NCBI GenBank assembly: GCA_964592425.1
Contig: CAZQCG010000012.1
Location: 1-64,000 of the forward strand
Origin: Viridilinea sp964592425
GTDB lineage: Bacteria; Chloroflexota; Chloroflexia; Chloroflexales; Chloroflexaceae
Direction of reading: 5' to 3'
Length of the DNA stretch: 64,000 bases
The number at the start of each line of letters is the position of its first letter. Within the stretch, counting starts at the first letter, position 1. The position numbers were made by a program, and so were the translations under genes. Of this stretch, positions 53,165 to 61,801 are shown piece after piece. The notes under the pieces were generated by a model. The model was not told the origin of the DNA, searched no databases, and was given only the letters and a program-made list of their open reading frames with translations.

Positions 53165-54916
53165 ATGATTGACAATCGAGAACAACGGCGCATCGCTGCG
53201 CTTGAAGAGTTTCGGCGGGCCCGCCGGCGTGCGATCATTGAGGATCTGCTGGCCTGGGTAACCGGCGAGCCTGATGACCTCTTGAACTTTGAGGAGGTGC
53301 GCCAGCGCATTGGAGCTCAGGGTTGGGCAGTGCGCGGCCTGCGCGAAATTCCTCTGGAGAAGGTTGTGGGCAGCCTCGGACGCTACCACGACTTTACGCG
53401 TCACTTCCTACCACGCAACCAGTCCGACGAAACCCGCTGGGCAGGCGTGCGCGCCGCTTTTGCTGAAGGCCGCCGCCTACCGCCGATCGAGGTCTACGCG
53501 CTCGGCGGGCTCTACTTTGTCAAAGATGGCAACCACCGCGTCTCGGTCGCCCGCGAGTTGGGCATGACCCACATCCTTGCCCAGGTCACTGAGTTGAACA
53601 CACGGGTCGAGCTTGATCCCGATGTTGGGCCAGACGAACTGATCATCGCTGCCGAGTATGCCGGACTGATCGAGGAGACCCGTCTTGACCGGTGGCGCCC
53701 CGGCCTTGATCTGCGCGTAACAGCCCCCGGGGCCTATCCAATCCTTGCAACCCATATCGAGCAGCAGCGCTACCGTATGGCGCTGGAACTCGGACGGGCC
53801 GTCACCTCGCCCGAAGCAGCCGAGCGCTGGTATGACGAGATCTACCAGCCGGTGGTCGAGTTGATCCACGAGCGTGGCCTCTTGCATGACTTTCCTGAGC
53901 GTACCGAGACCGACCTCTATGTCTGGGTGGCCCGGCACCAGGCCGATCTCGAAGCCAGCCTGGGCTGGCCGGTTGATCCCGAGGCGGCGGTCGCTGACCT
54001 GGCCCATCAGCGCAGTCGACGCCCCGAACGCGTGCTGGCCCGTGCCCGCGAGCGGCTGATCGAGACGATCGTGCCTACCGTCGTGCGCACAGGGCCACCA
54101 CCTGGGGCCTGGCGCCGCAAGCACCTGCCCGAACTGGACGAAGACGAGCCATCACCTTCCGGCCTTTTCCACACCCTGCTCGTGCCTTTCAGCGGCGACG
54201 AAGCCAGTTGGGTCGCCCTGAACCAGGCGCTGATCGTGGCTCACCGGGAGGGCGGCGTCATCCACGGGCTGCATGTGCAGACGCCTGAGGCCGACCCCGA
54301 AGATCTGCTGCTGCTCCAGGCCAACTTCGCCGCCCACTGCGCCGCCGAGGGGATAGTTGGGCGGCTGGCGAGTACGACCGGCGGCGTGGCGGCACAGATC
54401 TGTGATCGCGCACGCTGGGCCGACCTGGTGGTCGTGCGTGTCAGCCATCCGCCAGCACCACGCCCCATCGCCCGCCTGCGCTCCGGCCTGCGCGACCTGA
54501 TCGAACGCTGTCCTCAGCCGGTGCTGGCCGTGCCGGGCGAGCCTTCACCGCTTAACCGTGGTCTGCTGGCCTACGATGGCAGCCCACGCGCCCACGAGGC
54601 CCTCATGCTCGCGGCCTACCTCGCCCTGCGCGACGATCTCTCGCTGGTGGTCGTCACGGCAGCCGAGCACGGCGATGATCTCCAACTGACGATCGGGCGC
54701 GCCCAGAGTTATTTGGAGGATCGTGGCATTCAGGCCGGTTATGTGATCGACCGCCGGCCAGCCCACCAGGCAATCATGGCTGCCGCCGCCGAGCATGGCT
54801 CCAACCTGATCATCATCGGTGGCTACGGCTCCAGTCCGGCTCTGGAAATCGCCCTCGGCGGCACCGTCGATCACGTCCTACGAGCCAGCCATTTGCCGGT
54901 ACTCGTGTGTCGCTAG
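53165..54916 (+). CDS. ParB-like domain fused to two universal stress domains
   Basis: The N-terminal third has a ParB/sulfiredoxin-like segment, LPPIEVYALGGLYFVKDGNHRVSVARELG at about residues 98-126, where Asp-Gly-Asn-His-Arg is the nucleotide-binding motif. A linker of about 200 residues follows, then two UspA domains (about 335-455 and 458-583), the second with the ATP-binding GGYGSSPALEIALGG. Starts at 53147, 53159 or 53165 are possible; GAGG 6 nt before 53165 favours it. The combination suggests a nucleotide-sensing stress protein; function unproven. Confidence 0.7.
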   Translation: MIDNREQRRIAALEEFRRARRRAIIEDLLAWVTGEPDDLLNFEEVRQRIGAQGWAVRGLREIPLEKVVGSLGRYHDFTRHFLPRNQSDETRWAGVRAAFAEGRRLPPIEVYALGGLYFVKDGNHRVSVARELGMTHILAQVTELNTRVELDPDVGPDELIIAAEYAGLIEETRLDRWRPGLDLRVTAPGAYPILATHIEQQRYRMALELGRAVTSPEAAERWYDEIYQPVVELIHERGLLHDFPERTETDLYVWVARHQADLEASLGWPVDPEAAVADLAHQRSRRPERVLARARERLIETIVPTVVRTGPPPGAWRRKHLPELDEDEPSPSGLFHTLLVPFSGDEASWVALNQALIVAHREGGVIHGLHVQTPEADPEDLLLLQANFAAHCAAEGIVGRLASTTGGVAAQICDRARWADLVVVRVSHPPAPRPIARLRSGLRDLIERCPQPVLAVPGEPSPLNRGLLAYDGSPRAHEALMLAAYLALRDDLSLVVVTAAEHGDDLQLTIGRAQSYLEDRGIQAGYVIDRRPAHQAIMAAAAEHGSNLIIIGGYGSSPALEIALGGTVDHVLRASHLPVLVCR

Positions 54917-55021
54917 ACGCGAGGCGGCACGCACTCGAAACATGGTAATACCCTTGGGCTATGCTAAACCTCAGGGCTGGCAGCGCGTCCACCTCTGGAT
55001 GCAAAGACAAGGAGCCCTGCC

Positions 55022-56983
55022 ATGAATCAATTTCCCAATCAACCCCCAACCATTACCCTCACCGGGCAGACTGCCGAACTGCAGGGGCAGGTCTTCAGCG
55101 CAGTCGGCAACAATCTGCTGATCGGGCGCCAGCCGGGCTGCCAGTTGCAGATCAACCATAGCCAGGTCTCGCGCCAGCATGTGCGCATTGTCGGCTCCGG
55201 CGGCCACTGGCAGGTCGAGGATCTGCAGAGTGCCAATGGTACCACGATCAACGGCCAGCGGATCACCGGGAGCCACCCTATCCGTACTGGCGACCGGCTC
55301 GGCCTGGGGAACTACGAATTTGTCTTTCACAGCAGCGACGAAGCCGACCGTACCCTGCTAGCAACCCCGGCCTACCAGCAGCCCCCCCAGGGCTACCAGC
55401 AGCCCATGCCCCCACCCCAGGGTTACCAGCAGCCCCCACCCGGCTATACCCCCCCACCCCAGGGCTACCAGCAGCCCCCACCCGGCTATGCCCCCCCACC
55501 CCAGGGCTACCAGCAGCCCCCACCCGGCTATGCCTATCAGCAACCAGCCCCACCCCGTCGTCGCTCATGCCTCGGCCCCTGCCTGATTGTCACCCTCATC
55601 CTGGGCCTGCTGGTGATCATACCCACCGCCGTCGCTGGCTTCTTCTTCTACGATGAGATCACCGACTTCGTGAGTGGTCTGCCCTGGCCCGGCAACGACC
55701 AGACTGCTGAAGGCTCAAATAGTCGCGATGCGCTCACCGTCACCAGCCAGCAGGGCGGGATGGTCACCACTGCCACCGGCGCAGCTGTGCTCATCCCGCC
55801 CGGGGCCGTCCCGCCCAAAGAGAATGGCGAGGCGGGTGAGATGGTCTTCAGTATGCGTGAAGAGCCCGATCTGAACGTCAGCCTGCCCGAACCCTTCCAG
55901 GGCGTCGGCTCAGTCTACCAGCTTGGCCCCGAGGGTTTCACCTTCAATACGCCAGTTATGCTCAGCCTGCCCATCCCGCCTGAAATTGACCCCGACACTA
56001 TCCTTGGCGTTACCTACTACGATGCTGCAAGTGCTTCCTGGCATATGCTGCCCGCCTCAATCGACAACCAGAAACGGCTTGCTATCGTCGCCACGACGCA
56101 TTTCTCGCCCTGGAGTCTCTTCGGCGTCGCCGATAGTGAGCGTGGCTGGCGCAATGCCAACGGCGGTACCATTCGCGTAGTCAACGGGCACCCCTACGAA
56201 ACCGGCAATTACCCCACTGATGAGGGCGACCTGCCCTACACCGTCACCTATGGCGTCTGCGTCGAGAGCTATAACCTCGACAACCCAGAGCTACGCTGGA
56301 GCTGGTCGCCCCCGGACGAGTGGACCATGACCGTCAACGACTACATCCACCCGCTCAGTTCCGACTATGGCCTGACCCGCCAGCAAGACTGGTGGCTCCC
56401 CAGCGGTACCTACAACCTGATCGAAGTCTGGCACTTCTCTGAAGTCAACCACTCGCCACTCTACTCGCCACGCTTCAGCACCTACTGGCGCCCGATCGGC
56501 GCGACCCCGGTGACTGCGGGTAGTCGCCAGGAGTTTCGCTACAGCGAAGCCGACCTCGACCTGGAGAACTTCAACAATGGACGCCCGCCATGCTTCGGCA
56601 TCGCCGACACTTCGGTAGGCACTGGCGATGTGCAGATTACCCTGACCTGGCAGGCCTCGATTGACCTCGACCTGCATGTAGTCGATCCGCAGGGCTTCGA
56701 GATCAATTACCTCGCCCCGAGCAGCCCGAGTGGCGGACAGCTTGATCGTGACAACCGCTGCGACAATATAGTCATCGGGCGACCCGAAAATGTCTTCTGG
56801 CCAAGCAGCGGTGCGCCAAGCGGCACCTACACTATCCGGGTCAACTATTACGATCGTTGCGCGGATTCTGGCTCTGTCGCATACACCGTGCGCACCGTCG
56901 TACAGGGCCAGGTGCAGACCTACAGTGGTACGATCAGCCCCGACAATTCACCCCAGGAGGTGACTACCTTCACCCTGCCATAA
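55022..56983 (+). CDS. FHA-domain membrane protein with proline-rich and extracellular parts
   Basis: Order of parts: an FHA phosphothreonine-binding domain (residues about 30-103; GRQPGC, SRQH, NGTTING), a Pro/Gln/Tyr-rich segment with a 14-residue repeat (131-172), one transmembrane helix (186-210), and about 440 outer residues. The outer part starts with a ZU5-like domain (about 230-370, VLIPPGAVPP) and ends with beta-rich domains including a DUF2135-like segment (LTWQASIDLDLHVVDP). The topology places phosphopeptide sensing inside and a binding region outside. AAGGAG precedes the ATG. Confidence 0.72.
   Translation: MNQFPNQPPTITLTGQTAELQGQVFSAVGNNLLIGRQPGCQLQINHSQVSRQHVRIVGSGGHWQVEDLQSANGTTINGQRITGSHPIRTGDRLGLGNYEFVFHSSDEADRTLLATPAYQQPPQGYQQPMPPPQGYQQPPPGYTPPPQGYQQPPPGYAPPPQGYQQPPPGYAYQQPAPPRRRSCLGPCLIVTLILGLLVIIPTAVAGFFFYDEITDFVSGLPWPGNDQTAEGSNSRDALTVTSQQGGMVTTATGAAVLIPPGAVPPKENGEAGEMVFSMREEPDLNVSLPEPFQGVGSVYQLGPEGFTFNTPVMLSLPIPPEIDPDTILGVTYYDAASASWHMLPASIDNQKRLAIVATTHFSPWSLFGVADSERGWRNANGGTIRVVNGHPYETGNYPTDEGDLPYTVTYGVCVESYNLDNPELRWSWSPPDEWTMTVNDYIHPLSSDYGLTRQQDWWLPSGTYNLIEVWHFSEVNHSPLYSPRFSTYWRPIGATPVTAGSRQEFRYSEADLDLENFNNGRPPCFGIADTSVGTGDVQITLTWQASIDLDLHVVDPQGFEINYLAPSSPSGGQLDRDNRCDNIVIGRPENVFWPSSGAPSGTYTIRVNYYDRCADSGSVAYTVRTVVQGQVQTYSGTISPDNSPQEVTTFTLP
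55409..55534 (+). repeat. Three 42-bp coding tandem repeats
   Basis: Three head-to-tail units, 55409-55450, 55451-55492 and 55493-55534, encode PPPQGYQQPPPGY plus T or A. A shorter fourth-like unit precedes them. Copy number may vary between strains by slippage. Confidence 0.9.
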
Positions 56984-57008
56984 AGACCACCCTTGCGCAG
57001 CAGCTTTA

Positions 57009-57141
57009 GGGAAGCGGAAACTTCTGAGCATCCCAGCGGCATGTCATGCTGAGCGCAGCGAAGCATCTCGGTCGAGACCCTTCGCTGGCGCTCAGGGTGA
57101 CAGAGTGCCAACGACAGGACAATCAAAAAGATCCGCTTCCC
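57009..57141. mobile_element. 133-bp MITE-like element, copy 2
   Basis: An inverted copy of 21004-21136 with the same 10-bp terminal inverted repeats and TTA on both sides; about four bases differ. It lies between the FHA gene and the convergent peptidase gene, whose stop codon (TAA, 57142-57144) is formed by the flanking TTA. Confidence 0.85.
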
Positions 57142-58263
57142 TTACGCTGGAGACAGCACACGCAACTCACGCGGGAAACTGGTCAGACTACGGGCACCGG
57201 CGGCGGTAATCACGAGGTCGTCCTCAATCCGCACGCCGGTGCGCCCAGGCAGGTAGATTCCCGGCTCGACGGTGAAGGTCGTACCGACGGCCAGCGGCGC
57301 ATCGCTGCCGGCAACCAGATTGGGCAACTCGTGGGCCTCGAGCCCGAAGCCATGGCCGGTACGATGGATAAAGTAATCGCCGTAGCCACCGGCCACAATC
57401 ACCCCACGCGCCGCCGCATCAATCAGCGCCCCACTCACCCCCGGCCCGGCAGCGCGCCGGCCCGCCTCGTTCGCGGCCAGCACCAGCTCGTAGATCCGAC
57501 GCGCCTCGGCCCCTGGCTCACCCAGGGCAACCGTGCGCGTAATATCGGAGATATAACCAGCGTAGCAGGCTCCACAGTCGATAATGATCAGATCACCCGG
57601 CTGAAAGGTGCGCTCGCTGTTGCTATGGTGGGGATTGGCGGCGTTTGGCCCCGAGGCGATGATATTAGCAAAGCTCTCCCCATCACCCCCGGCAGCCACA
57701 ATCGCCTCAGCGCAGAAGCGTGAGAGCGCACGCTCGCTCATGCCGGGGCGGATCTGAGCGATCGTGCGCTCAAGGGCCACCTCGACAATCGCCACCGCCC
57801 GCTCAATCGCCGCCAATTCCGCGCCATCTTTGGTCATACGCAACCCCGCCAGCAGGGTAGTCGCATCAACCGTCTGCAAGCCCGGCAGCGCCGCCTCCAG
57901 AGCTCGCAGCTCCAGCATACGCAGGGCGGTATCCTCAACCGCCAGCGGCCCTGCCAGGCCCTGGGGAAAGGCGCTCGTCAGCGCAGCAGCCAGAGCGGCG
58001 GTGGGGCCTTCTGCGTCACCCCACGGGAAGTAGCGCATTGCAATTCGACTACCAGCCTCACATTTGGCCTGTTCGAGGGCGGGCAGCACAAAACAGGGCT
58101 GGCCGCCCTCAGCCGGGATAAACACAAGCGTCAGGCGCTTGCCATGGTGAAAGCTCAACCCACTCAGATAGGTCAGGTTGGCATCGGGCATCAGGGCAAG
58201 CCCGGGTAGGCCAGCCTTACGTAGATCGGCGACAAGACGCTCAAGGCGCGAAGGGCTATTCAT
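57142..58263 (-). CDS. M24-family Xaa-Pro peptidase
   Basis: A 373-residue pita-bread metallopeptidase. Metal ligands are in DCGACYAGYISDITRTV (two Asp, near 224 and 235), HRTGHGFGLEAHELP (His near 305) and FTVEPGIYLPG (Glu near 335) with GVRIEDDLVI (Glu near 350). An N-terminal creatinase-like domain (to 140) makes it similar to Xaa-Pro dipeptidase/aminopeptidase. The gene ends at the TTA flanking the 133-bp element. Confidence 0.92.
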   Translation of the reverse strand: MNSPSRLERLVADLRKAGLPGLALMPDANLTYLSGLSFHHGKRLTLVFIPAEGGQPCFVLPALEQAKCEAGSRIAMRYFPWGDAEGPTAALAAALTSAFPQGLAGPLAVEDTALRMLELRALEAALPGLQTVDATTLLAGLRMTKDGAELAAIERAVAIVEVALERTIAQIRPGMSERALSRFCAEAIVAAGGDGESFANIIASGPNAANPHHSNSERTFQPGDLIIIDCGACYAGYISDITRTVALGEPGAEARRIYELVLAANEAGRRAAGPGVSGALIDAAARGVIVAGGYGDYFIHRTGHGFGLEAHELPNLVAGSDAPLAVGTTFTVEPGIYLPGRTGVRIEDDLVITAAGARSLTSFPRELRVLSPA

Positions 58264-58331
58264 AGATGAAATCCCACCTCAAATATGCAAAGCCGTGCTA
58301 TCCCTGCACGAGGCTTTCAGATCTGTGTTGT

Positions 58332-58769
58332 TCAGACTATATGCGAGTAGTCGGCCTGGTCGGTCGAGGCAGGCGACGTAATCTGTCCGCTCAGGGCCTC
58401 CTCAACGACAATGGCGGCAATCGGCAGCAGCGGCACCATCGATAAGTTGTAGATCTCGGCGCGCTGGCCCTCCAGGCGTAAAACCCGCTGGCCGAAGAAG
58501 AGGATCACCGGCAGGCTGGCCGGGATGACACCGAGGGTCAGCAGGCGCGGCAGCCAACGCTCACGCGGCAACTGCCCGATCAACGTCTGCAGCACGGTGG
58601 TCAGACTCATCGTATTGAAGAGCAGCCGCATATGCTCGCCCGTGCTCTCATCACGCAGACTCAAGTAGGGAACCTTTGGCCAGAATTGCTTGCTATTGCC
58701 ATGCAGAATGACCATCACAAACATGTTTGTCAGGAGATAGCCGAGCTTGCCGAGGATCTTGCGTACCAT
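58332..58769 (-). CDS. Small membrane protein of unknown function
   Basis: A 145-residue protein with a first hydrophobic stretch at residues 8-24, a charged middle (FWPKVPYLSLRDESTGEHMRLLFNT) and two hydrophobic segments near 75-92 and 108-125. I do not recognise the family. Compositional and codon usage looks normal for the window, and it ends 62 bp from the next stop. An IS remnant lies immediately upstream of its start. Confidence 0.45.
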   Translation of the reverse strand: MVRKILGKLGYLLTNMFVMVILHGNSKQFWPKVPYLSLRDESTGEHMRLLFNTMSLTTVLQTLIGQLPRERWLPRLLTLGVIPASLPVILFFGQRVLRLEGQRAEIYNLSMVPLLPIAAIVVEEALSGQITSPASTDQADYSHIV

Positions 58770-58819
58770 AGTGACTCCTGTTCAACAAAGGCGATCAAAG
58801 ATTGGGACAACGCGGAGTT

Positions 58820-58883
58820 TCAGCGTCAGGACGGACTCAGGGATGGCTCCCCAAGCCCACGAGCTTCAGCCGTGGGTTCCTGA
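58820..58883 (+). mobile_element. IS200/IS605 right-end remnant with tnpB tail
   Basis: Codons for QDGLRDGSPSPRASAVGS and the hairpin CCCACGAGCTTCAGCCGTGGG (58856-58876) have the form of the 3' end of tnpB and its right-end stem-loop. No other part of an element is present. It differs in sequence from the element at 49640. Confidence 0.55.
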
Positions 58884-58888
58884 CGGTA

Positions 58889-60853
58889 TTACCGATCGAG
58901 CTCAACCAGCCCGAGCCGGGCGAGTAGCTCGAAGTGACTCAGTAGGGCTTCGGGCTCGCGTACCTCCGTCTCCAATTCGACCAGATCGAGAATCTCAGCC
59001 AGGGTGCGCTGCCCGTCGGCCCAGAAGAGCGCCAGGTCGGCCACCAGCTCATCAAAGGCAGCGCGCTGCTGGAGGCCCGCTTCAAGCGCCTGACGCTCGC
59101 CCACCGGCAGCCGTCCCAGGTGTGCGCTCGGGCTGACCGGGCCACGGTAGCGTCGGCGCGGCACCCGCTGCCCATCCTCAGGCGCAAGCTGGCCGCGTTC
59201 AGGCGGGTGCCACCCTGCCAGCACCGGGGCAACCTGGCTCCAGAGGAGTTGGGCATGGGTACGGGCTGCCTCTGCATGAGGGGCCGGGTCAAAGCCCGGA
59301 TCGAGCCGGCGCAGGCTGACTAGGGTTTCAGCGTGGCGTTCCACACGATAGTTGAGGCGCGCATACCAGGGCGCACCGCTCGGCACGGCCCCACCCAGAG
59401 CGGCCCTGAGCGCGCTCTGCAGCTCACGGGCCAGCCGCCCAACAAAACGCATGCCCAGTTCGCCAGCCAGCCACGCGACCTCCTGCGAGCCGGCATCAGC
59501 CAGAAAAGCCAGGTAGGCCCCTGCCAGGCCCATATTGCGCGCCAGGGTCATCGGCGAAACATGATCGAGCGTATCGGCGGTGGTGTGGTAGAAGCGGTCA
59601 GGCCACTCGATGATCATCGGGGTGGGAATGGCCACGCTCGGATCGCAGAGGATGTAGTGGTCGCTGCCGTTTGAGAAGGGTGTGCTCGCATAACGGTAGA
59701 GCGGCGGGTCGCTCCGTCCGCGAAAGCTATGCAGCGGTGCCTGGCTTGACTCACGCAGCGCCTCAAGCAGTTCGCCTACAAAGCTCGGTAGGGCATCAGG
59801 GGGATGCACCACCAGGTTCACACTTCCGCAGAGGGTCTGGTCGGCACCAATCATGTCGAGATTGAGCCCGGCCAGCGTGCGCGGGATGCGCTCTTCATGG
59901 GCCGCCAGGTAGAGGTAGGTGCCGGTCATCTCAGGCACCCAGAGGAAGCGCAGGCTCCGCCGGGGACGTGGCAACTTGCCCGTCTCGATCAGGTGCTGCA
60001 GCGCCCGGGCCAGTTCAAGTGCGGCAGCCGCCCCACTGGCATTATCGTTCGCCGAGGGGTGCGGATGGCAGAGATGGGCCAGCAGCAACACCTCCTCCGG
60101 ACCCGTGCCGGCGATGCGAGCACTGACACCCTCAATGAAACCGTCGCCCAGTTGGCTACGTATACGGGCGTGCATGCGTAGCGGCCGCCCGCGGAGTGCA
60201 GCTCGTTCCGCTCTGCGGCGCAACGCAGCCCCAGCCCGTGGACTCAGCGCAAAGCCGAAAGTACGGGTGGCGCCGCCCCACCACCACCACGAACTGTACT
60301 GAATAGCGTCGGGTAGGTCGCCGGGCGGACAGATCTCGGCAATTGTCCGCATACCGTCAAAGATGATCCCCGCTGCACCGAACTGTTCGATCGCCAGTTC
60401 ATGGACACTCATCGGTGAACTGCTGGTCAGCACCAGCTTGCCACGTACATCAAGCCCGGCATAGTCCTCCGGACGCGTCCCACCCTCCAGCACTACCAGT
60501 TCATACTCGCCATCGGTGCTCACACTGCGCGGCAACAGCGACAGGGGCACCGCTCGATAGTCGGCCAGGCGCTGCGTGCCACCCTCAGGCAGCAGCAGGT
60601 CGAGCCAACCCTCCTCACAGCTCCACTCGGCAAAGAGCGGCTCCCCCCAGGCCATGCACCCCTCACCGACCGGAAATGACTCCAACTCGGCCTCCAGGCC
60701 GAATCCTTGCAGCATAGCGTACAACCACTGGGCCGCCTCGCGATACATCGGGCTGGCCTGAATGCGGTGCCACTGGCTAATCCGGGCAACCAGCGCCTTC
60801 GCGGCCTCGCCCGAAACCTCATGGCCGATGGTGGTGAGTAAAGGTTGTAGCAT
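58889..60853 (-). CDS. M28-like aminopeptidase (DUF4910)
   Basis: A 654-residue protein with an inserted PA-like domain (about 100-175) in a zinc aminopeptidase fold of the DUF4910 type. Candidate zinc ligands are His in LAHLCHPHPSANDNASG near residue 265, Asp of the same motif, Glu in WVPEMTGTY near 309, Asp in LNLDMIGAD near 335 and His in YHTTADTLDH near 431. The last 150 residues form a helical, winged-helix-like tail. It probably cleaves amino acids from peptides; the substrate is unknown. The start lies 67 bp from the plus-strand promoter region. Confidence 0.82.
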   Translation of the reverse strand: MLQPLLTTIGHEVSGEAAKALVARISQWHRIQASPMYREAAQWLYAMLQGFGLEAELESFPVGEGCMAWGEPLFAEWSCEEGWLDLLLPEGGTQRLADYRAVPLSLLPRSVSTDGEYELVVLEGGTRPEDYAGLDVRGKLVLTSSSPMSVHELAIEQFGAAGIIFDGMRTIAEICPPGDLPDAIQYSSWWWWGGATRTFGFALSPRAGAALRRRAERAALRGRPLRMHARIRSQLGDGFIEGVSARIAGTGPEEVLLLAHLCHPHPSANDNASGAAAALELARALQHLIETGKLPRPRRSLRFLWVPEMTGTYLYLAAHEERIPRTLAGLNLDMIGADQTLCGSVNLVVHPPDALPSFVGELLEALRESSQAPLHSFRGRSDPPLYRYASTPFSNGSDHYILCDPSVAIPTPMIIEWPDRFYHTTADTLDHVSPMTLARNMGLAGAYLAFLADAGSQEVAWLAGELGMRFVGRLARELQSALRAALGGAVPSGAPWYARLNYRVERHAETLVSLRRLDPGFDPAPHAEAARTHAQLLWSQVAPVLAGWHPPERGQLAPEDGQRVPRRRYRGPVSPSAHLGRLPVGERQALEAGLQQRAAFDELVADLALFWADGQRTLAEILDLVELETEVREPEALLSHFELLARLGLVELDR

Positions 60854-60948
60854 AGTCCCTAGAACAATCCCAGCTGAAGCGTGAACCAGGTATCAAGGCA
60901 GCACCTGGTTCATTATAGCGGAACCCGGCCTGACCGTGGATTGAGCGC

Positions 60949-60993
60949 TTGACATCAACCCGGGAGCGGAGTATTTTAGTTATAGCTAAAATA
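60949..60993 (+). promoter_or_regulatory. Promoter with overlapping palindromic operator
   Basis: TTGACA (60949-60954) and TATTTT (60972-60977) are spaced 17 bp. The -10 element is embedded in TATTTTAG-ttatag-CTAAAATA (60972-60993), arms perfect over 8 bp. This is a typical layout of a repressed promoter. It faces the small ORF at 61046. Confidence 0.6.
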
Positions 60994-61045
60994 TAAATTA
61001 TGCTTACCCTGGTACCATCTTCTCCCTTCCCTCACACGAGCCCCC

Positions 61046-61234
61046 ATGCACACCACTCTCCGCGAAAAGCTGCTGCTCTGGTCAAACGGCCTGATCCTGG
61101 CCCTGAGTGTCGAGTTGCTCAGGCACAGCAACGTCGGCCCGGCCTCACCCGAAGCCCTGACGATCATCATCAGCGCAGGCGCGATCATGGCTGCCGCAAG
61201 TGCCCTGATCCTGCGGCGGCCATCGGCTCAATAA
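61046..61234 (+). CDS. Small hydrophobic protein (62 residues)
   Basis: The frame encodes two hydrophobic segments (about 9-24 and 38-56) with a positively charged start and end, which fits a small two-helix membrane protein. It lies downstream of a clear promoter with operator. No Shine-Dalgarno precedes the ATG and the family is unknown, so it could be a chance frame. Confidence 0.4.
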   Translation: MHTTLREKLLLWSNGLILALSVELLRHSNVGPASPEALTIIISAGAIMAAASALILRRPSAQ

Positions 61235-61331
61235 GCCAAGGTTTCGGGCTGGTTTACCGTTCAGCGTCACTCGGCGCGTACTGATGCGCTCGGGCTATTT
61301 TCTATTTGCTATCTCCTAAATCCTTCTCTAA

Positions 61332-61367
61332 GCGTATATACGCAGCCCTGTGCGATCGCACAGGGCT
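61332..61367. repeat. Two adjoining perfect palindromes
   Basis: GCGTATATACGC (61332-61343) adjoins AGCCCTGTGCGATCGCACAGGGCT (61344-61367), a perfect 24-bp palindrome with GCGATCGC at the centre. The gene-free stretch 61235-61801 holds these, the repeats below and nothing coding that I can support. Confidence 0.85.
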
Positions 61368-61407
61368 AGCGTGAGTACCGTACGACTGCTCCGCGACGGC
61401 CTTACAA

Positions 61408-61577
61408 CTCACCAGGTTCATGTCACCCTGAGCGAGAAGTAACCCGCTCACCAGGTTCATGTCACCCTGAGTACCCAATGGCCCGGCGGCCAGTGGCCCC
61501 GAGACGACATCCGGGGGATGTCATCAGGAGCGAAGCGAAGGGTCCCGGCCGCGATGCTGCGCTGCGCTCAGCATGAC
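61408..61577. repeat. Direct repeats and partial copy of CACCCTGAG element
   Basis: CTCACCAGGTTCATGTCACC and five following bases occur twice (61408-61432 and 61447-61471), 39 bp apart. The stretch to 61577 continues with GAGCGAAGCGAAGGGTC and GCTGCGCTCAGCATGACATG, the same interior motif as the 133-bp elements but without their ends. Confidence 0.75.
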
Positions 61578-61581
61578 ATGG

Positions 61582-61781
61582 GCTAGAGCCAATACCTTGC
61601 AAATAAGCAACTCGCGACCGGCCTTTGCCCCCTCACCCCCGGCCCCTCTCCCACCAGGGGAGAGGGAAGAATCCGCGTCAGGATGCCTTCCGGCTCCCCC
61701 TCTCCCGTTCTGGGAGAGGGGGTTGGGGGGTGAGGGCGGGTGCGGCAGCAACCCTTATCTGAAAGGTATTGGGGCTAGAGC
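61582..61781. repeat. 200-bp element with imperfect terminal inverted repeats
   Basis: The left end (GCTAGAGCCAATACCTTGC) and the right end (reverse complement of GCTCTAGCCCCAATACCTTT) match in most positions. Inside is an inverted pair of CCCTCACCCCC / GGGGGGTGAGGG tracts. The right end is nearly identical to 16631-16657. It is likely a non-autonomous mobile element. Confidence 0.65.
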
Positions 61782-61801
61782 GTTACTTTTGCTATACTGC
61801 C

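Noticed and set aside
61436..61577. A third complete copy of the 133-bp element
   Set aside because: The interior motif is shared but the GGGAAGCGGA ends are missing.
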